The notes: generated by a model from the sequence alone, not told the origin. A DNA stretch of 64,000 bases from Bog-756 sp963699055 (GCA_963699055.1 CAVOTA010000001.1:434001-498000); one strand, 5' to 3'. Shown: positions 14,753 to 22,818, counted from the first letter of the stretch. Numbers and translations: made by a program.

Positions 14753-16576
14753 TCAGACGACCGGTGCGTCGCCCAGCAGCTCGGTGCGCAGCTCGCGCTT
14801 GAGGATCTTGCCCGCCGGGTTGCGGGGGAGCTCCTCGCCCCGGAACCAGTAGCGGGAGGGGACGTTGAACGCCGCCAGGCGCTCACGGACGTGGCGCGAC
14901 AGTTCGTCGGCGGCCACGTCCCTGCCCGGGCGCAGCACGATGACGGCGCCGACCTCCTCGCCGAGCACCGGGTGGGGGACGCCGATGACGGCGCAGTCGG
15001 CCACGGCCGGGTGCTCGTGGAGGGCACCCTCGATCTCCACGCAGTAGACGTTCTCGCCCCCGCGGATGATCATGTCCTTGGCGCGGTCGACGATGTGGAC
15101 GAAGCCCTCCTCGTCGATGCGGGCCACGTCGCCGGTGTGGAGCCAGCCCCGGGTGAACGAGACCGCCGTGGCGTCGGGCTTGTTCCAGTAGCCCCGGACC
15201 ACGTTCGGGCCCTTGATCCACAGCTCGCCGGTCCGGTCGGGGTCGGCGGGCAGGTCCGGGGGCTCCTCGCCCGCCCACTCCTCGGGCACGACGGCGATGT
15301 CGCACACCGGGGAGGGCGGCCCGACGCTGTCCGGCTTGCGGACGTAGTCGTCACCCGAGTTCATCGTGGTCATGGCCGACGTCTCGGTGAGGCCGTAGCC
15401 GTTGCCGGGCGCCCCGGACGGGAAGTGCTCCTTGATGCGCCGGACCAGGTCGGGCGGGCACGGGGCGCCTCCGTAGGAGATCGACTGGACCGAGGACGTG
15501 TCCCGGGCGGCGAAGTCCGGCGAGTCGATCACCTGCATCACCATGGCCGGCACCCCACCGAACACGGTGATCCGCTCCCGCTCGATGAGCTCGAGGGCCC
15601 GCTCGGGGTCGAAGTGGTGCATCATGACCAGCTTGCCGCCGGCCGCCGTGTTGGTGACCAGCAATGCGTGGCACCCGGTGGCGTGGAAGAGGGGGACCGA
15701 CAGCAGGTTGGCGTTCTGGACGCCCGGCGACGCGGCGATCTGGGCGGCCGTGCGCCGCGCGCTGCCGACCGTGGCCACGAAGAACAGGTTCATCAGGTTC
15801 GACGCGCTGTTGCGGTGGGTGCCGACGGCGCCCTTGGGACGTCCCGTGGTGCCGGAGGTGTAGAAGATGGTGGCGTCGTCGTCGGGGTCCACGGCGACGT
15901 CGACCAGCGTGACGTCGTCCGCCGGGGTCCCCACCACGTCGGTGAACGGCACGACGGGCAGCGGGCCCAACGCGCCGCGGTCGAGCTGGCCACCCACGGC
16001 GGGACGGCGGCCGCCGGTGTCGGGGTCGTGCTCCTCGCAGGTGACGATGAGGGCCTCCAGCCCCGGTAGCTCGGACAGGTGGTGGGCGATGCGGCCCTGG
16101 CGCTCCTCGTCCACGAAGGCCAGGCGGGTACCGGAGTCGGCGAGGCCGTAGGCGAGCTCCTCGCCCGTCCACCACGCGTTGAGGGGGACGGCGACGGCAC
16201 CGACGGTGATGGTGGCCCAGAACGCCATGACCCACTCGGGCAGGTTCCGCATGGCGATGGCCACCCGGTCACCGGGCCGGATGCCGAAGCGGTCGACGAG
16301 CTGACGGCCGAGGGCGGCCACGGTGCGGTAGTGGTCGGCGAAGGTGATCCGCTCGTCCTCGTAGACGAGGAACGTCTTGTCCCCGTGGCCGAGGGACAGT
16401 TCGAACACGGCGCGCAGGCTCGGCGGCGCCGTCTTCCACGCCCGCAGGGGCACGCCCCGCACGACGACGTCCTCCATCTCGAAGGGTGCACCGGGAGCGG
16501 TCAGGGTGGCGACGACCTCGTCCCGGGTGGGGGTTGCCCCCGGGTCCTGCGTGGTGTCGGCGGCCGGTTCGGCCAT
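14753..16576 (-). CDS. Acyl-CoA synthetase (AMP-forming), fatty acid-CoA ligase type
   Basis: This ligase activates a carboxylic acid, probably a fatty or aromatic acid, via an acyl-AMP. The 607-residue product contains the P-loop TIFYTSGTTGRPKGA, the adenine-binding YGLTETSA, the hinge region GWLHTGDVARIDEEGFV and the C-terminal catalytic lysine in NPAGKILKRELR. It lacks transmembrane segments. The ATG at 16576 follows GAGAGGAG on the minus strand. An extended frame would run into the orn region. It closely resembles the second synthetase at 43168-44862 in order of motifs and in phrases such as RVAIAMRNLPEWV, so the two are paralogues. The exact substrate cannot be read from sequence. Confidence 0.9.
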   Translation of the reverse strand: MAEPAADTTQDPGATPTRDEVVATLTAPGAPFEMEDVVVRGVPLRAWKTAPPSLRAVFELSLGHGDKTFLVYEDERITFADHYRTVAALGRQLVDRFGIRPGDRVAIAMRNLPEWVMAFWATITVGAVAVPLNAWWTGEELAYGLADSGTRLAFVDEERQGRIAHHLSELPGLEALIVTCEEHDPDTGGRRPAVGGQLDRGALGPLPVVPFTDVVGTPADDVTLVDVAVDPDDDATIFYTSGTTGRPKGAVGTHRNSASNLMNLFFVATVGSARRTAAQIAASPGVQNANLLSVPLFHATGCHALLVTNTAAGGKLVMMHHFDPERALELIERERITVFGGVPAMVMQVIDSPDFAARDTSSVQSISYGGAPCPPDLVRRIKEHFPSGAPGNGYGLTETSAMTTMNSGDDYVRKPDSVGPPSPVCDIAVVPEEWAGEEPPDLPADPDRTGELWIKGPNVVRGYWNKPDATAVSFTRGWLHTGDVARIDEEGFVHIVDRAKDMIIRGGENVYCVEIEGALHEHPAVADCAVIGVPHPVLGEEVGAVIVLRPGRDVAADELSRHVRERLAAFNVPSRYWFRGEELPRNPAGKILKRELRTELLGDAPVV

Positions 16577-16641
16577 GGCTGCTCCTCTCGTTCGGTGGCC
16601 ACCGCCGGCGACCTCGTCGCCCCGGGTGGTCCCTCCGGTCG

Positions 16642-17184
16642 CTACGTGGTGGGGTCGCGGAAGACGGCCGAGCGGTAGTAGGCCAGCTCGGCGAGCGACT
16701 CCTTGATGTCGTCCATGGCCCGGTGCCCGCCGGCCTTCTTCGGTGCCGCGGCCAGGGCCTCGGGGTACCAGCGACCGGCCAGCTCCTTCACGGTCGAGAC
16801 GTCGACGGAGCGGTAGTGGAGGTACTCCTCGATGCCGGGGAGGTGGGCGGCCAGGAACCGCCGGTCGGTCCCGATGGAGTTCCCGGCCAGCGGGACGGTG
16901 CGGGGCTTGGGCACGTGGGCCCGGATGAACTCGTCGGTGCGTCGGCCGGCCTCGGCCAGGGTCAGGTCCGAGGCCTGGATCTCGGCGAGCAGCCCGCTCG
17001 AGGTGTGCATGTCGCGGACGAAGTCGTCCATGGCGGCCAGCTCCTCCTCGGAGGCGCCGATCACCAGGTCGGGACCCTCGGCCACCACGGCGAGGTCGTC
17101 GTCGGTGATCAGGGTGGCGATCTCGACGATCACGTGGCGCCCCGCGTCGAGCCCCGTCATCTCCAGGTCCATCCACACCAGCAC
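16642..17184 (-). CDS. orn: Oligoribonuclease Orn
   Basis: Orn is the 3'-5' exoribonuclease that clears di- to pentanucleotides, including pGpG from cyclic-di-GMP. The 180-residue protein has the DEDDh motifs: WMDLEMTGLD (Asp6, Glu8), GNSIGTDRRFL, YRSVDVSTVKEL and HRAMDDIKESL, the last carrying the catalytic His and Asp. The length is normal. The GTG start lies six bases after TAGCGT on the minus strand, a leaderless arrangement. It is divergent from dut across about 125 bases, so two nucleotide-housekeeping genes share a promoter region. Confidence 0.96.
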   Translation of the reverse strand: MLVWMDLEMTGLDAGRHVIVEIATLITDDDLAVVAEGPDLVIGASEEELAAMDDFVRDMHTSSGLLAEIQASDLTLAEAGRRTDEFIRAHVPKPRTVPLAGNSIGTDRRFLAAHLPGIEEYLHYRSVDVSTVKELAGRWYPEALAAAPKKAGGHRAMDDIKESLAELAYYRSAVFRDPTT

Positions 17185-17190
17185 GGCGTC

Positions 17191-17196
17191 ACGCTA
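17191..17196 (-). promoter_or_regulatory. -10 box of a probable leaderless orn promoter
   Basis: TAGCGT on the minus strand, six bases before the orn GTG at 17184. The same hexamer serves the divergent dut region at 17280-17285. Confidence 0.5.
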
Positions 17197-17279
17197 CCGG
17201 GTGCCGGCCCGTCCACCAAGACGGGGGCCGGACCGGTGGCCCCGGTACCCGGTCGTCGGCGCGCGCCCTCCGGCGGCGG

Positions 17280-17285
17280 TAGCGT
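17280..17285 (+). promoter_or_regulatory. -10 box upstream of dut
   Basis: TAGCGT fits TANNNT and ends eight bases before ATG 17294, the first codon of a six-codon mini-ORF whose stop overlaps the dut start. Confidence 0.48.
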
Positions 17286-17293
17286 CCGAGGCG

Positions 17294-17314
17294 ATGAGCG
17301 GAACGACCCGATGA
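17294..17314 (+). CDS. Six-codon leader ORF coupled to dut
   Basis: ATG AGC GGA ACG ACC CGA TGA encodes MSGTTR. Its ATG is placed as expected for a leaderless mRNA from the TAGCGT box. Its TGA (17312-17314) overlaps the dut ATG (17311) as ATGA. dut itself has no evident Shine-Dalgarno sequence. Ribosomes that load on the leaderless 5' end could terminate and restart on dut. This is a hypothesis based on position only. Confidence 0.35.
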   Translation: MSGTTR

Positions 17315-17808
17315 CCCCCGATGCGGGGACAGCGACGGCGGGCGGGGGCACCCCTGCCGACGCGGCCGGAGGACTGGTGGTCCACGTCGTCCGACTGGAT
17401 CCCGACCTGCCGCTGCCCGGCTACGCCCACGTCGGCGACGCCGGAGCCGACCTGGTCGCCCGGATCGAGGTGCTCCTCGAGCCCAACGGCGGTCGGGCCA
17501 TGGTGCCCACCGGGATCGCCCTGGCGCTGCCCGAGGGGTACGCCGGCTTCGTGCAGCCCCGCAGCGGACTGGCGCTGCGCCACGGTGTGACCTGCCTCAA
17601 CACCCCCGGCCTGATCGACGCCGGCTACCGGGACGAGCTGTCGGTGCTGCTGGTCAACACCGATCCCGAGGTCCCCTACCGGGTGGAGCGGGGGGACCGG
17701 ATCGCCCAGCTGGTGGTCCAGCGGGTGGCGACGGTCGAGTTCGTGGAGGTCGGCTCCCTGTCCGACACCGAGCGGGGCCTCGGCGGCTTCGGGTCGACGG
17801 GCCGCTAG
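17311..17808 (+). CDS. dut: dUTP diphosphatase (trimeric dUTPase)
   Basis: Dut hydrolyses dUTP to dUMP and pyrophosphate, keeping uracil out of DNA and feeding dTMP synthesis. The 165-residue protein has all five trimeric-dUTPase motifs: GDAGADL, PRSGLALRHG, TPGLIDAGYRDEL (catalytic Asp), RGDRIAQLVV and the C-terminal RGLGGFGSTG arm that closes over the site. The first 20 residues are a Gly/Ala/Thr-rich extension. ATG 17311 is chosen for its ATGA overlap with the leader ORF. Two bases separate its stop from the wax ester synthase gene, so the two are co-transcribed. Confidence 0.95.
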   Translation: MTPDAGTATAGGGTPADAAGGLVVHVVRLDPDLPLPGYAHVGDAGADLVARIEVLLEPNGGRAMVPTGIALALPEGYAGFVQPRSGLALRHGVTCLNTPGLIDAGYRDELSVLLVNTDPEVPYRVERGDRIAQLVVQRVATVEFVEVGSLSDTERGLGGFGSTGR

Positions 17809-17810
17809 GC

Positions 17811-19361
17811 ATGGCCCGACTCACCGGACTCGACGGCGCCTTCCTGGCGCTGGAGTCGCCCACCACCCATCTCCACATCATGGGGGCCATGGTGTTCGAC
17901 CCGTCCGAGGTGCCCGGCGGCCTGGGCTTCCGCCGGATCCGGGCGCTGGTGGCCGAGCGCATGTCGCTGGTACCCCCGTTCCGGATGCGGATGGTGGAGG
18001 TGCCCTTCGGGCTCCAACACCCGACGCTGGTCGACGTGGACGACGTCGACCTCGACTACCACGTGCGCCGGGTGAGCCTTCCCTCGCCGGGGGGCACGGC
18101 CGAGCTCGAGGCCCTGGTGGCCGACGTGGCCGCCCGGCCGCTGGACCGGTCCCGCCCCCTGTGGGAGTTCCATGTGGTGGAAGGCCTGGAGGGTGGCCGC
18201 ATCGGCCTCGTCTCCAAGGTCCACCACGCCATCATCGACGGCGTGTCCGGGGCCGACGTCCTGGCCGCGTTCGTGGACCTGTCGCCCGACCCGACGCCCC
18301 GCCCGCTGTTCGCCCCACCCGGCGGGACCGGCCTTCGGCGCCGCCGGTCCGGCGCCCCGGAGGTCACCGGGGCCGACGACGCCGACGGGGGTGGCGACGG
18401 CGCGGAGCCCGGCGACGAGGATGCCGTGCGGGCGCCGTCGGGACTGCCGGGGGAGCTCGAACGGCTGCGGTCCTCACTCGGGGCGCTGCCCGCCCAGGTG
18501 GATGCCGTGGCCCGCACCGTCGTCCGCACCGTCCAGACGGCACGGACGCTCTCGTCGCGGAACCGGGACGTGCAGGGGACCCTGCCCCCGGCACCGTTCC
18601 AGGCACCCCACACCTCCATCAACGGGGCCATCTCGCCCCACCGGCGGGTGTCCTTCGCCGACCTGCCCCTCGACGACATCCGGCGGGTGTCCGGCGTCTT
18701 CGGCGGCACGACGAACGACATCGTCCTCGCCACCACCGCCGGTGCGCTGCGCACGTTCTTCGCCTCGCGGCACGAGGAGCCCGACACGTCGCTGGTGGCC
18801 CTGGTCCCCGTGTCGGTGCGCACCGAGGCCGAGCAGGGGGCTCTCGGCAACCGGGTCTCGGCCATGCTGGTGTCGCTGGCCACCGGCGTCGCCGACCCGG
18901 TGGCGCGCCTCGGCCGCATCCGCGAGGGCATGGCCGCCGCCAAGGAGCAGAGCCGGGCGGTCGGACCGGACGTCTACTCGGCGTGGGCCGAGGCGGCGTT
19001 CCCGGCGGTGGCCACCCGGCTGTCGCGGCTGGTGACCAACCTGCGGGTCTTCGACCACGTGGCACCGGTCTTCAACCTGGTGGTCTCCAACGTGCCGGGT
19101 CCGGACGTCCCGCTCTACCTGGCGGGGGCCAGGATGACCTCGTTGCACCCCATCGGCCCGATCATGGAGGGCGTCGGGGTCAACGTGACCGTCTTCTCGT
19201 ACCTGGACGCCGTGCACGTGGGGATCCAGGCGTGCTGGGACCTGGTGCCCGACGTGTCGGTGCTCGGCCGGGCCATGGAGGCGTCACTGGCCGAGCTGGT
19301 CACCGAGGCCGAGCGGCGGGACCGTCCCGTACCGTGGTGGCACGCCGAGGTCGGGGCCTGA
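17811..19361 (+). CDS. Wax ester synthase/diacylglycerol acyltransferase (WS/DGAT)
   Basis: Members transfer a fatty acyl group from acyl-CoA to a long-chain alcohol or diacylglycerol, making storage wax esters or triacylglycerol at the membrane. The 516-residue protein has the active-site HHAIIDGVSG (HHxxxDG, about residues 137-146), the PLWEFHVVEG block before it, and the downstream NDIVLATTAGALR and NVPGPDVPLYLAGARM motifs. A charged linker near 185-210 is Asp/Gly-rich. The length fits the family. It follows dut by two bases. Two acyl-CoA synthetases and an acyl-CoA dehydrogenase in the window fit a lipid-storing organism. Confidence 0.92.
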   Translation: MARLTGLDGAFLALESPTTHLHIMGAMVFDPSEVPGGLGFRRIRALVAERMSLVPPFRMRMVEVPFGLQHPTLVDVDDVDLDYHVRRVSLPSPGGTAELEALVADVAARPLDRSRPLWEFHVVEGLEGGRIGLVSKVHHAIIDGVSGADVLAAFVDLSPDPTPRPLFAPPGGTGLRRRRSGAPEVTGADDADGGGDGAEPGDEDAVRAPSGLPGELERLRSSLGALPAQVDAVARTVVRTVQTARTLSSRNRDVQGTLPPAPFQAPHTSINGAISPHRRVSFADLPLDDIRRVSGVFGGTTNDIVLATTAGALRTFFASRHEEPDTSLVALVPVSVRTEAEQGALGNRVSAMLVSLATGVADPVARLGRIREGMAAAKEQSRAVGPDVYSAWAEAAFPAVATRLSRLVTNLRVFDHVAPVFNLVVSNVPGPDVPLYLAGARMTSLHPIGPIMEGVGVNVTVFSYLDAVHVGIQACWDLVPDVSVLGRAMEASLAELVTEAERRDRPVPWWHAEVGA

Positions 19362-19985
19362 CGGCCCGGCGTCCCGCCCGACCGGCCAGTCGGCCCGCTC
19401 CATGACGAGCACCAGGAACCGGCCGCTGTGGGCCGGGGCGTCCACCGTGTGCCCGATCTCCCGGTCGGCCCGGTAGCCGAGTCGGGCCGCCACCGCCGTG
19501 CTCCGGGTGTTGGCGACGTCGGCCCAGATCTCCACCCGGTCCACGTCGTGCAGTCGGGTGAAGGCCGCCGTGGTCAGGGCCCGGGCCGCCTCGGTGGCGT
19601 AGCCCCGGCCGGTGACGTCGGTCCGGACCCAGTAGCCGATCTCCACCGTGCCGGCCGGGCCCCGGGTGTGGACGGCGGCACAGCCGACCACGTCGCCGTC
19701 GCCCGCCACCGTCAGCAGGTAGGACCACTCGACGTCGTCGTCGAAGGCGCGGGCGCCCTCGTCGACGACGGCCCGGGTGTCGGCCGGCGCCGGCGGCTCG
19801 GCCGCCCACGGCATCCACCGGTGCAGCTCGGCGAAGCTGGCCACTACGGCGGCCCGCAGGTCATCGGCACGGTCCGGCGACCACCGCACCAGCTCCAGGG
19901 GTCCGGCGGTCAGGTGGTCGGGGAGCAGGGCCACCGGGCCACGATGACACACCGCCCGGCGGTCGGCCCGGCGCCCGCCCGACAT
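19284..19985 (-). CDS. GNAT family acetyltransferase (RimJ/RimL type)
   Basis: The protein probably acetylates a protein N-terminus or small molecule from acetyl-CoA. The 233-residue frame carries the RimJ-like features GTVEIGYWVRTDVTGRGYATEAARAL (acetyl-CoA binding, R-G-Y-A), DRVEIWADVANTRSTAVAARLGY, and the N-terminal LELVRWSPDRADDL. The start is uncertain: ATG 19985 is the longest choice and GTG 19934 would give 216 residues with a more typical N-terminus; neither has a clear ribosome-binding site. Its 3' end overlaps the 3' end of the WS/DGAT gene by 78 bases on the opposite strand. Confidence 0.82.
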   Translation of the reverse strand: MSGGRRADRRAVCHRGPVALLPDHLTAGPLELVRWSPDRADDLRAAVVASFAELHRWMPWAAEPPAPADTRAVVDEGARAFDDDVEWSYLLTVAGDGDVVGCAAVHTRGPAGTVEIGYWVRTDVTGRGYATEAARALTTAAFTRLHDVDRVEIWADVANTRSTAVAARLGYRADREIGHTVDAPAHSGRFLVLVMERADWPVGRDAGPSGPDLGVPPRYGTVPPLGLGDQLGQ

Positions 19986-20005
19986 TCGGATCGGCCCCGC
20001 CCAAC

Positions 20006-20014
20006 TGCTAGTGT
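20006..20014 (+). promoter_or_regulatory. Extended -10 promoter of the tRNA-Gly gene
   Basis: TGCTAGTGT is an extended -10 element (TGN plus TAGTGT) like the one before rimP. The expected start point is near 20021, five bases before the mature tRNA 5' end. Confidence 0.5.
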
Positions 20015-20025
20015 GATGCCCTTAC

Positions 20026-20101
20026 GCGGACGTGGCTCAGCTGGTAGAGCACAACCTTGCCAAGGTTGGGGTCGCGGGTTCGAATCCCGTCGTCCGCTCC
20101 A
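20026..20101 (+). tRNA. tRNA-Gly (anticodon GCC), CCA encoded
   Basis: The sequence folds into a full cloverleaf. The acceptor GCGGACG (20026-20032) pairs with CGTCCGC (20091-20097). The D arm is GCTC/GAGC, the anticodon stem CAACC/GGTTG encloses TTGCCAA with anticodon GCC at 20059-20061, and the T arm is GCGGG-TTCGAAT-CCCGT. The discriminator is T, as expected for glycine tRNAs, and CCA at 20099-20101 is encoded in the DNA. It decodes GGC and GGT, the main glycine codons of this GC-rich genome. Confidence 0.97.
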
Positions 20102-20113
20102 CGAGCAGCACCG

Positions 20114-20141
20114 ACGAGAGCGCCCCCGGGGGCGCTCTCGT
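20114..20141 (+). terminator. Perfect GC-rich inverted repeat after the tRNA gene
   Basis: ACGAGAGCGCCCCC (20114-20127) and GGGGGCGCTCTCGT (20128-20141) are perfectly complementary over 14 bp, starting 13 bases after the tRNA CCA. There is no T-tract. It lies between the tRNA gene and the 3' end of a convergent surface-protein gene and could terminate both. Confidence 0.6.
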
Positions 20142-20156
20142 GCTGTCCGGGCCCAC

Positions 20157-20738
20157 TCACCCGTCCAGGTCCAGGGCGCAGGCCACAGCCGCCCAGGCCC
20201 CGCCCGCCGACTGGTCGTAGGTGAACCCGATGCCGGTGGCGGTGGGGTCGACCAGGTAGGCCCCGAACCCCTGGTCGGGGCTGGTCTGGTTCAGCAGCAG
20301 GAAGGGGGCGAGCTGGCCGGCCAGGCCGGTGCCGGTGGCCCGCTCCACGAACGCACCGCCCACCACCAGCTCCCCGCCGGCCGACGGCGTGACGGTCCCC
20401 GGGGAGACGGCGGTCGAGCTGCCGGCGGTGGCGACGGCGGCGTCGGCCCCGGGGTCGACGCCCGTGACGTCGGCGTACTCGGTGACGTTGAGGAACGCCA
20501 CCGATGCCGAGGCGGCCAGGGTCACGGAGACGGTGGTGGCACTCGAGCCCGTGGCCGAGCCCGTGCCCACCAGCGTCCACACCTCGGCGTCGCCGTCGGC
20601 CGAGCACCCGGTGGCCACCGCCTCGGCGAAGGCGTCACCGTCCCAGGTGGCCCCGGCGACCGGCGAGGCGACGGGGCTGCCGGCGGCGGTGGTGCAGGCC
20701 TGGGCGACGGTGAGGACGAGCGTGTCCCCGGCGGTCAC
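20157..20738 (-). CDS. C-terminal fragment of a secreted beta-sandwich protein (frameshifted from the upstream gene)
   Basis: This 193-residue frame starts at GTG 20738 with VTAGDTLVLTV and continues as a Ser/Thr/Val/Gly-rich beta-strand protein with a likely disulfide pair (QACTT and ATGCS). It contains FLNVTEYADVTGVDP and ends AWAAVACALDLDG. It has no signal peptide, although its composition is that of an exported domain. The previous gene on this strand stops only seven bases before this GTG, in a different frame. Its last residues (SRYTVTM) look like the missing first strand of this domain. Removing one base at the junction joins them. I therefore treat it as the 3' half of one frameshifted gene; reinitiation at the GTG is the alternative. 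Confidence 0.6.
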   Translation of the reverse strand: MTAGDTLVLTVAQACTTAAGSPVASPVAGATWDGDAFAEAVATGCSADGDAEVWTLVGTGSATGSSATTVSVTLAASASVAFLNVTEYADVTGVDPGADAAVATAGSSTAVSPGTVTPSAGGELVVGGAFVERATGTGLAGQLAPFLLLNQTSPDQGFGAYLVDPTATGIGFTYDQSAGGAWAAVACALDLDG

Positions 20739-20745
20739 CGGCTGC

Positions 20746-22200
20746 CTACATGGTGACCGTGTACCGGGAGGCGTTGCCCGCCGTGTGGGTGGCCGTCCTC
20801 TCCTGGACGAAGGTCCGGGTCACGTCCAGGGTGAGCGTCTCGGAGTCGGTGAACCCGTTGGCATCGGACACTTCGACAGCGAAGGTCTCGGTGACGGCAC
20901 CGGCGGCCACGTCCCCCGAGATGACCCCGGTGCTCGGGTCCAGGGTGAGGTGATCGGGCAGGACCCCGGTGTCCGACCAGGTCAGGTCGGGGGCGCCCCC
21001 GGTGACCCCCAGCGCCTGGGAGTAGCCGGCCTCGCCGGCCCAGGCGGGGGCGAGCGAGGTGGTGGTGATGAGGGGCGGGGGATCGACGTCCAGGGTGAGG
21101 TCGGCCCGGTCGGTGCTGCCGGCCGTGTCGAGGGCCTGCACGGTGAACGTCTCGGTCGCCGCGTCGGGGGCGAGGTCCCCGGTGATCTCCCCCGTCGCCG
21201 GGTCGAGCGACAGCCCGTCGGGCAGGGTCCCCGACACCACCGACCACGTCACGTCCGGCCCGGGCTGGTCGACCTCGACCACGTCGTAGTAGCCGGTCTG
21301 GCCCTCGGTGGCGGGCAGCAGGACGCTGGTGGCGATCGACGGGGGGTCCGGGTCGGGGTCCGGGTCGGTGGTCACCGTGAGGCCCTGGGAGTCCGACGTG
21401 GATCCGGCGTGGCCGGGGTCGCCGCCGTAGACGGCGGTCACCGGGTACGCCGTGTCCGAGGCCACCAGGTCGGCGGCGGTGGGCGAGCACGTGGCGGCGG
21501 GGAGGGCGACGGTGCAGAGCCCGGTGCCGCCGGCGGTGACGGTCACCGTGCCCGACGGGGTCCCGCCGACGGCGGACGCCACGGCGACGGTGGCGATCAG
21601 GGCGTCCTCGTCGCCGTAGGCGACGGTGCCCGATGACAGCGTCAGGGCGGTGGCGGTGGCGGCCGGACCGACCTCGACGGGGCTGCTCGCGGTGGCGGCC
21701 GAGGTCCAGTCCTGCCAGACCGCAGTCACCGCGTAGGTGTAGGTCCCGTCCGGCGCCGAGGGGTCGGTGCACGTCGTGGGCACGGGCGGCAGCGGCGAGC
21801 TCCGTGTTCCGCAGACGTCCTCGGTGGTTCCCGACGGGAGCGGGGTACGGGTCACGACGTAGCCGACGGTCCCGACGGCCGGGGACCCGATGCCGTCCCA
21901 GGTGACGGCCACGCCCCCGTCCGAGGGGGTCCCGGCCACGGCGGTGGGTGCGGACAGGGTGCCCACCGGGGCGGACCCGGAGCCGGCGCCGCCCGAGGAG
22001 AAGTACGCCCAGGCCGACGGACCCACCGGCGTCAGGGGGAGCGACACGGCCACCAGGGCCAGTGCCGCCAGGCGTCCGGCCCGCCGGGCCGGCGTCGGTG
22101 CGGCGGGGAGCCTGCGGCGCCACCACCTGACACGGATGCGGGTGCGCGCACGGGCGTGGCGTGGTCGTGGGCTGCGGTCGTGGTGGGGATCCGATGTCAT
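20746..22200 (-). CDS. Secreted multi-domain surface protein: SipW-type signal, Fn3-like and Ig-like repeats
   Basis: The 484-residue product has a very basic N-terminus (Arg-rich, about 1-42) and a hydrophobic signal (about 43-64). AYFSSGGAGSGSA follows, the pattern of SipW-dependent TasA/CalY-like exported proteins. After it come a fibronectin-type-III-like domain (about 82-180), a Big_3-like Ig repeat (about 182-285), an Asp-Pro linker, and two putative-Ig (He_PIG) repeats with LPDGLSLDPATGEITGDL and LPDHLTLDPSTGVISGDV. The role is probably adhesion or a surface fibre component. The frame ends at TAG 20746 in mid-domain; the fold appears to continue in another frame downstream. It follows the small signal-sharing gene after 102 bases and is probably co-transcribed. 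Confidence 0.8.
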   Translation of the reverse strand: MTSDPHHDRSPRPRHARARTRIRVRWWRRRLPAAPTPARRAGRLAALALVAVSLPLTPVGPSAWAYFSSGGAGSGSAPVGTLSAPTAVAGTPSDGGVAVTWDGIGSPAVGTVGYVVTRTPLPSGTTEDVCGTRSSPLPPVPTTCTDPSAPDGTYTYAVTAVWQDWTSAATASSPVEVGPAATATALTLSSGTVAYGDEDALIATVAVASAVGGTPSGTVTVTAGGTGLCTVALPAATCSPTAADLVASDTAYPVTAVYGGDPGHAGSTSDSQGLTVTTDPDPDPDPPSIATSVLLPATEGQTGYYDVVEVDQPGPDVTWSVVSGTLPDGLSLDPATGEITGDLAPDAATETFTVQALDTAGSTDRADLTLDVDPPPLITTTSLAPAWAGEAGYSQALGVTGGAPDLTWSDTGVLPDHLTLDPSTGVISGDVAAGAVTETFAVEVSDANGFTDSETLTLDVTRTFVQERTATHTAGNASRYTVTM

Positions 22201-22302
22201 GGCGACCGTCCGGTGATCGGGTGGACTGGGCTGGCGGGCCGGGGGGACCCGGGTGGGCCGTGCGGCGGCGGACCACCCGGGTCGTGCCCGGTCAGTCCGG
22301 GG

Positions 22303-22818
22303 TCAACCCCCGGTGGTGGTGCCGAAGACGAGCCCCACGGTGACGCCCTGGCAGGCGTCCTCGTCGGTGCCCGACTCGGACAGGCCGATGCTCGAGTCCG
22401 CCGGGTCGGAGTAGTCGCCGGGGCTGAGGGTGGCGCCGCCGTCGCCCACCGATACGGGCGAGTCGACGTCGAACCAGCTGGCCTGGCAGCCGTCGATCGG
22501 GTCACCGCTGGTGTCGAGCGCGTACCCCGTCTCGGGGTCGCTGGCCACGGCGATGGTGATGTCGTCGACGTGCTCGTCTCCGGTTCCGGTGTTCTGGGCC
22601 CGGACGGTGAACGGCACCGCCGCCGCACCCGGGTACATGGTGCCGGTGGGGCCGGACTGGGTGACGGCGAAGTCGGTCGGCCCGGTGCTGCCGACCGTGG
22701 CCGACCCGGTTCCGGTGCCGCCGGAGGTGAAGTAGGCGAGGGCGACACCGCCACCGCCGAGTACGAGTCCGACGACGAGGACGGTCGCCGTCACCTTCCT
22801 GGTGAAGAAGCGCTTCAT
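22303..22818 (-). CDS. Small SipW-type secreted protein (TasA/CalY-like)
   Basis: The 171-residue product starts MKRFFTRKVTATVLVVG, has a hydrophobic segment to about residue 28 and then AYFTSGGTGTGSATVGS, the same junction as in the larger surface protein downstream. The mature part is acidic, Gly/Thr/Asp-rich and predicted beta, with two Cys (DGCQASW, DACQGVT) that could form a disulfide. In the TasA family such proteins are fibre or surface-layer subunits processed by a dedicated signal peptidase; no peptidase gene lies in this window. AAGGAGAG precedes the ATG. It is the first gene of the surface locus. Confidence 0.75.
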   Translation of the reverse strand: MKRFFTRKVTATVLVVGLVLGGGGVALAYFTSGGTGTGSATVGSTGPTDFAVTQSGPTGTMYPGAAAVPFTVRAQNTGTGDEHVDDITIAVASDPETGYALDTSGDPIDGCQASWFDVDSPVSVGDGGATLSPGDYSDPADSSIGLSESGTDEDACQGVTVGLVFGTTTGG

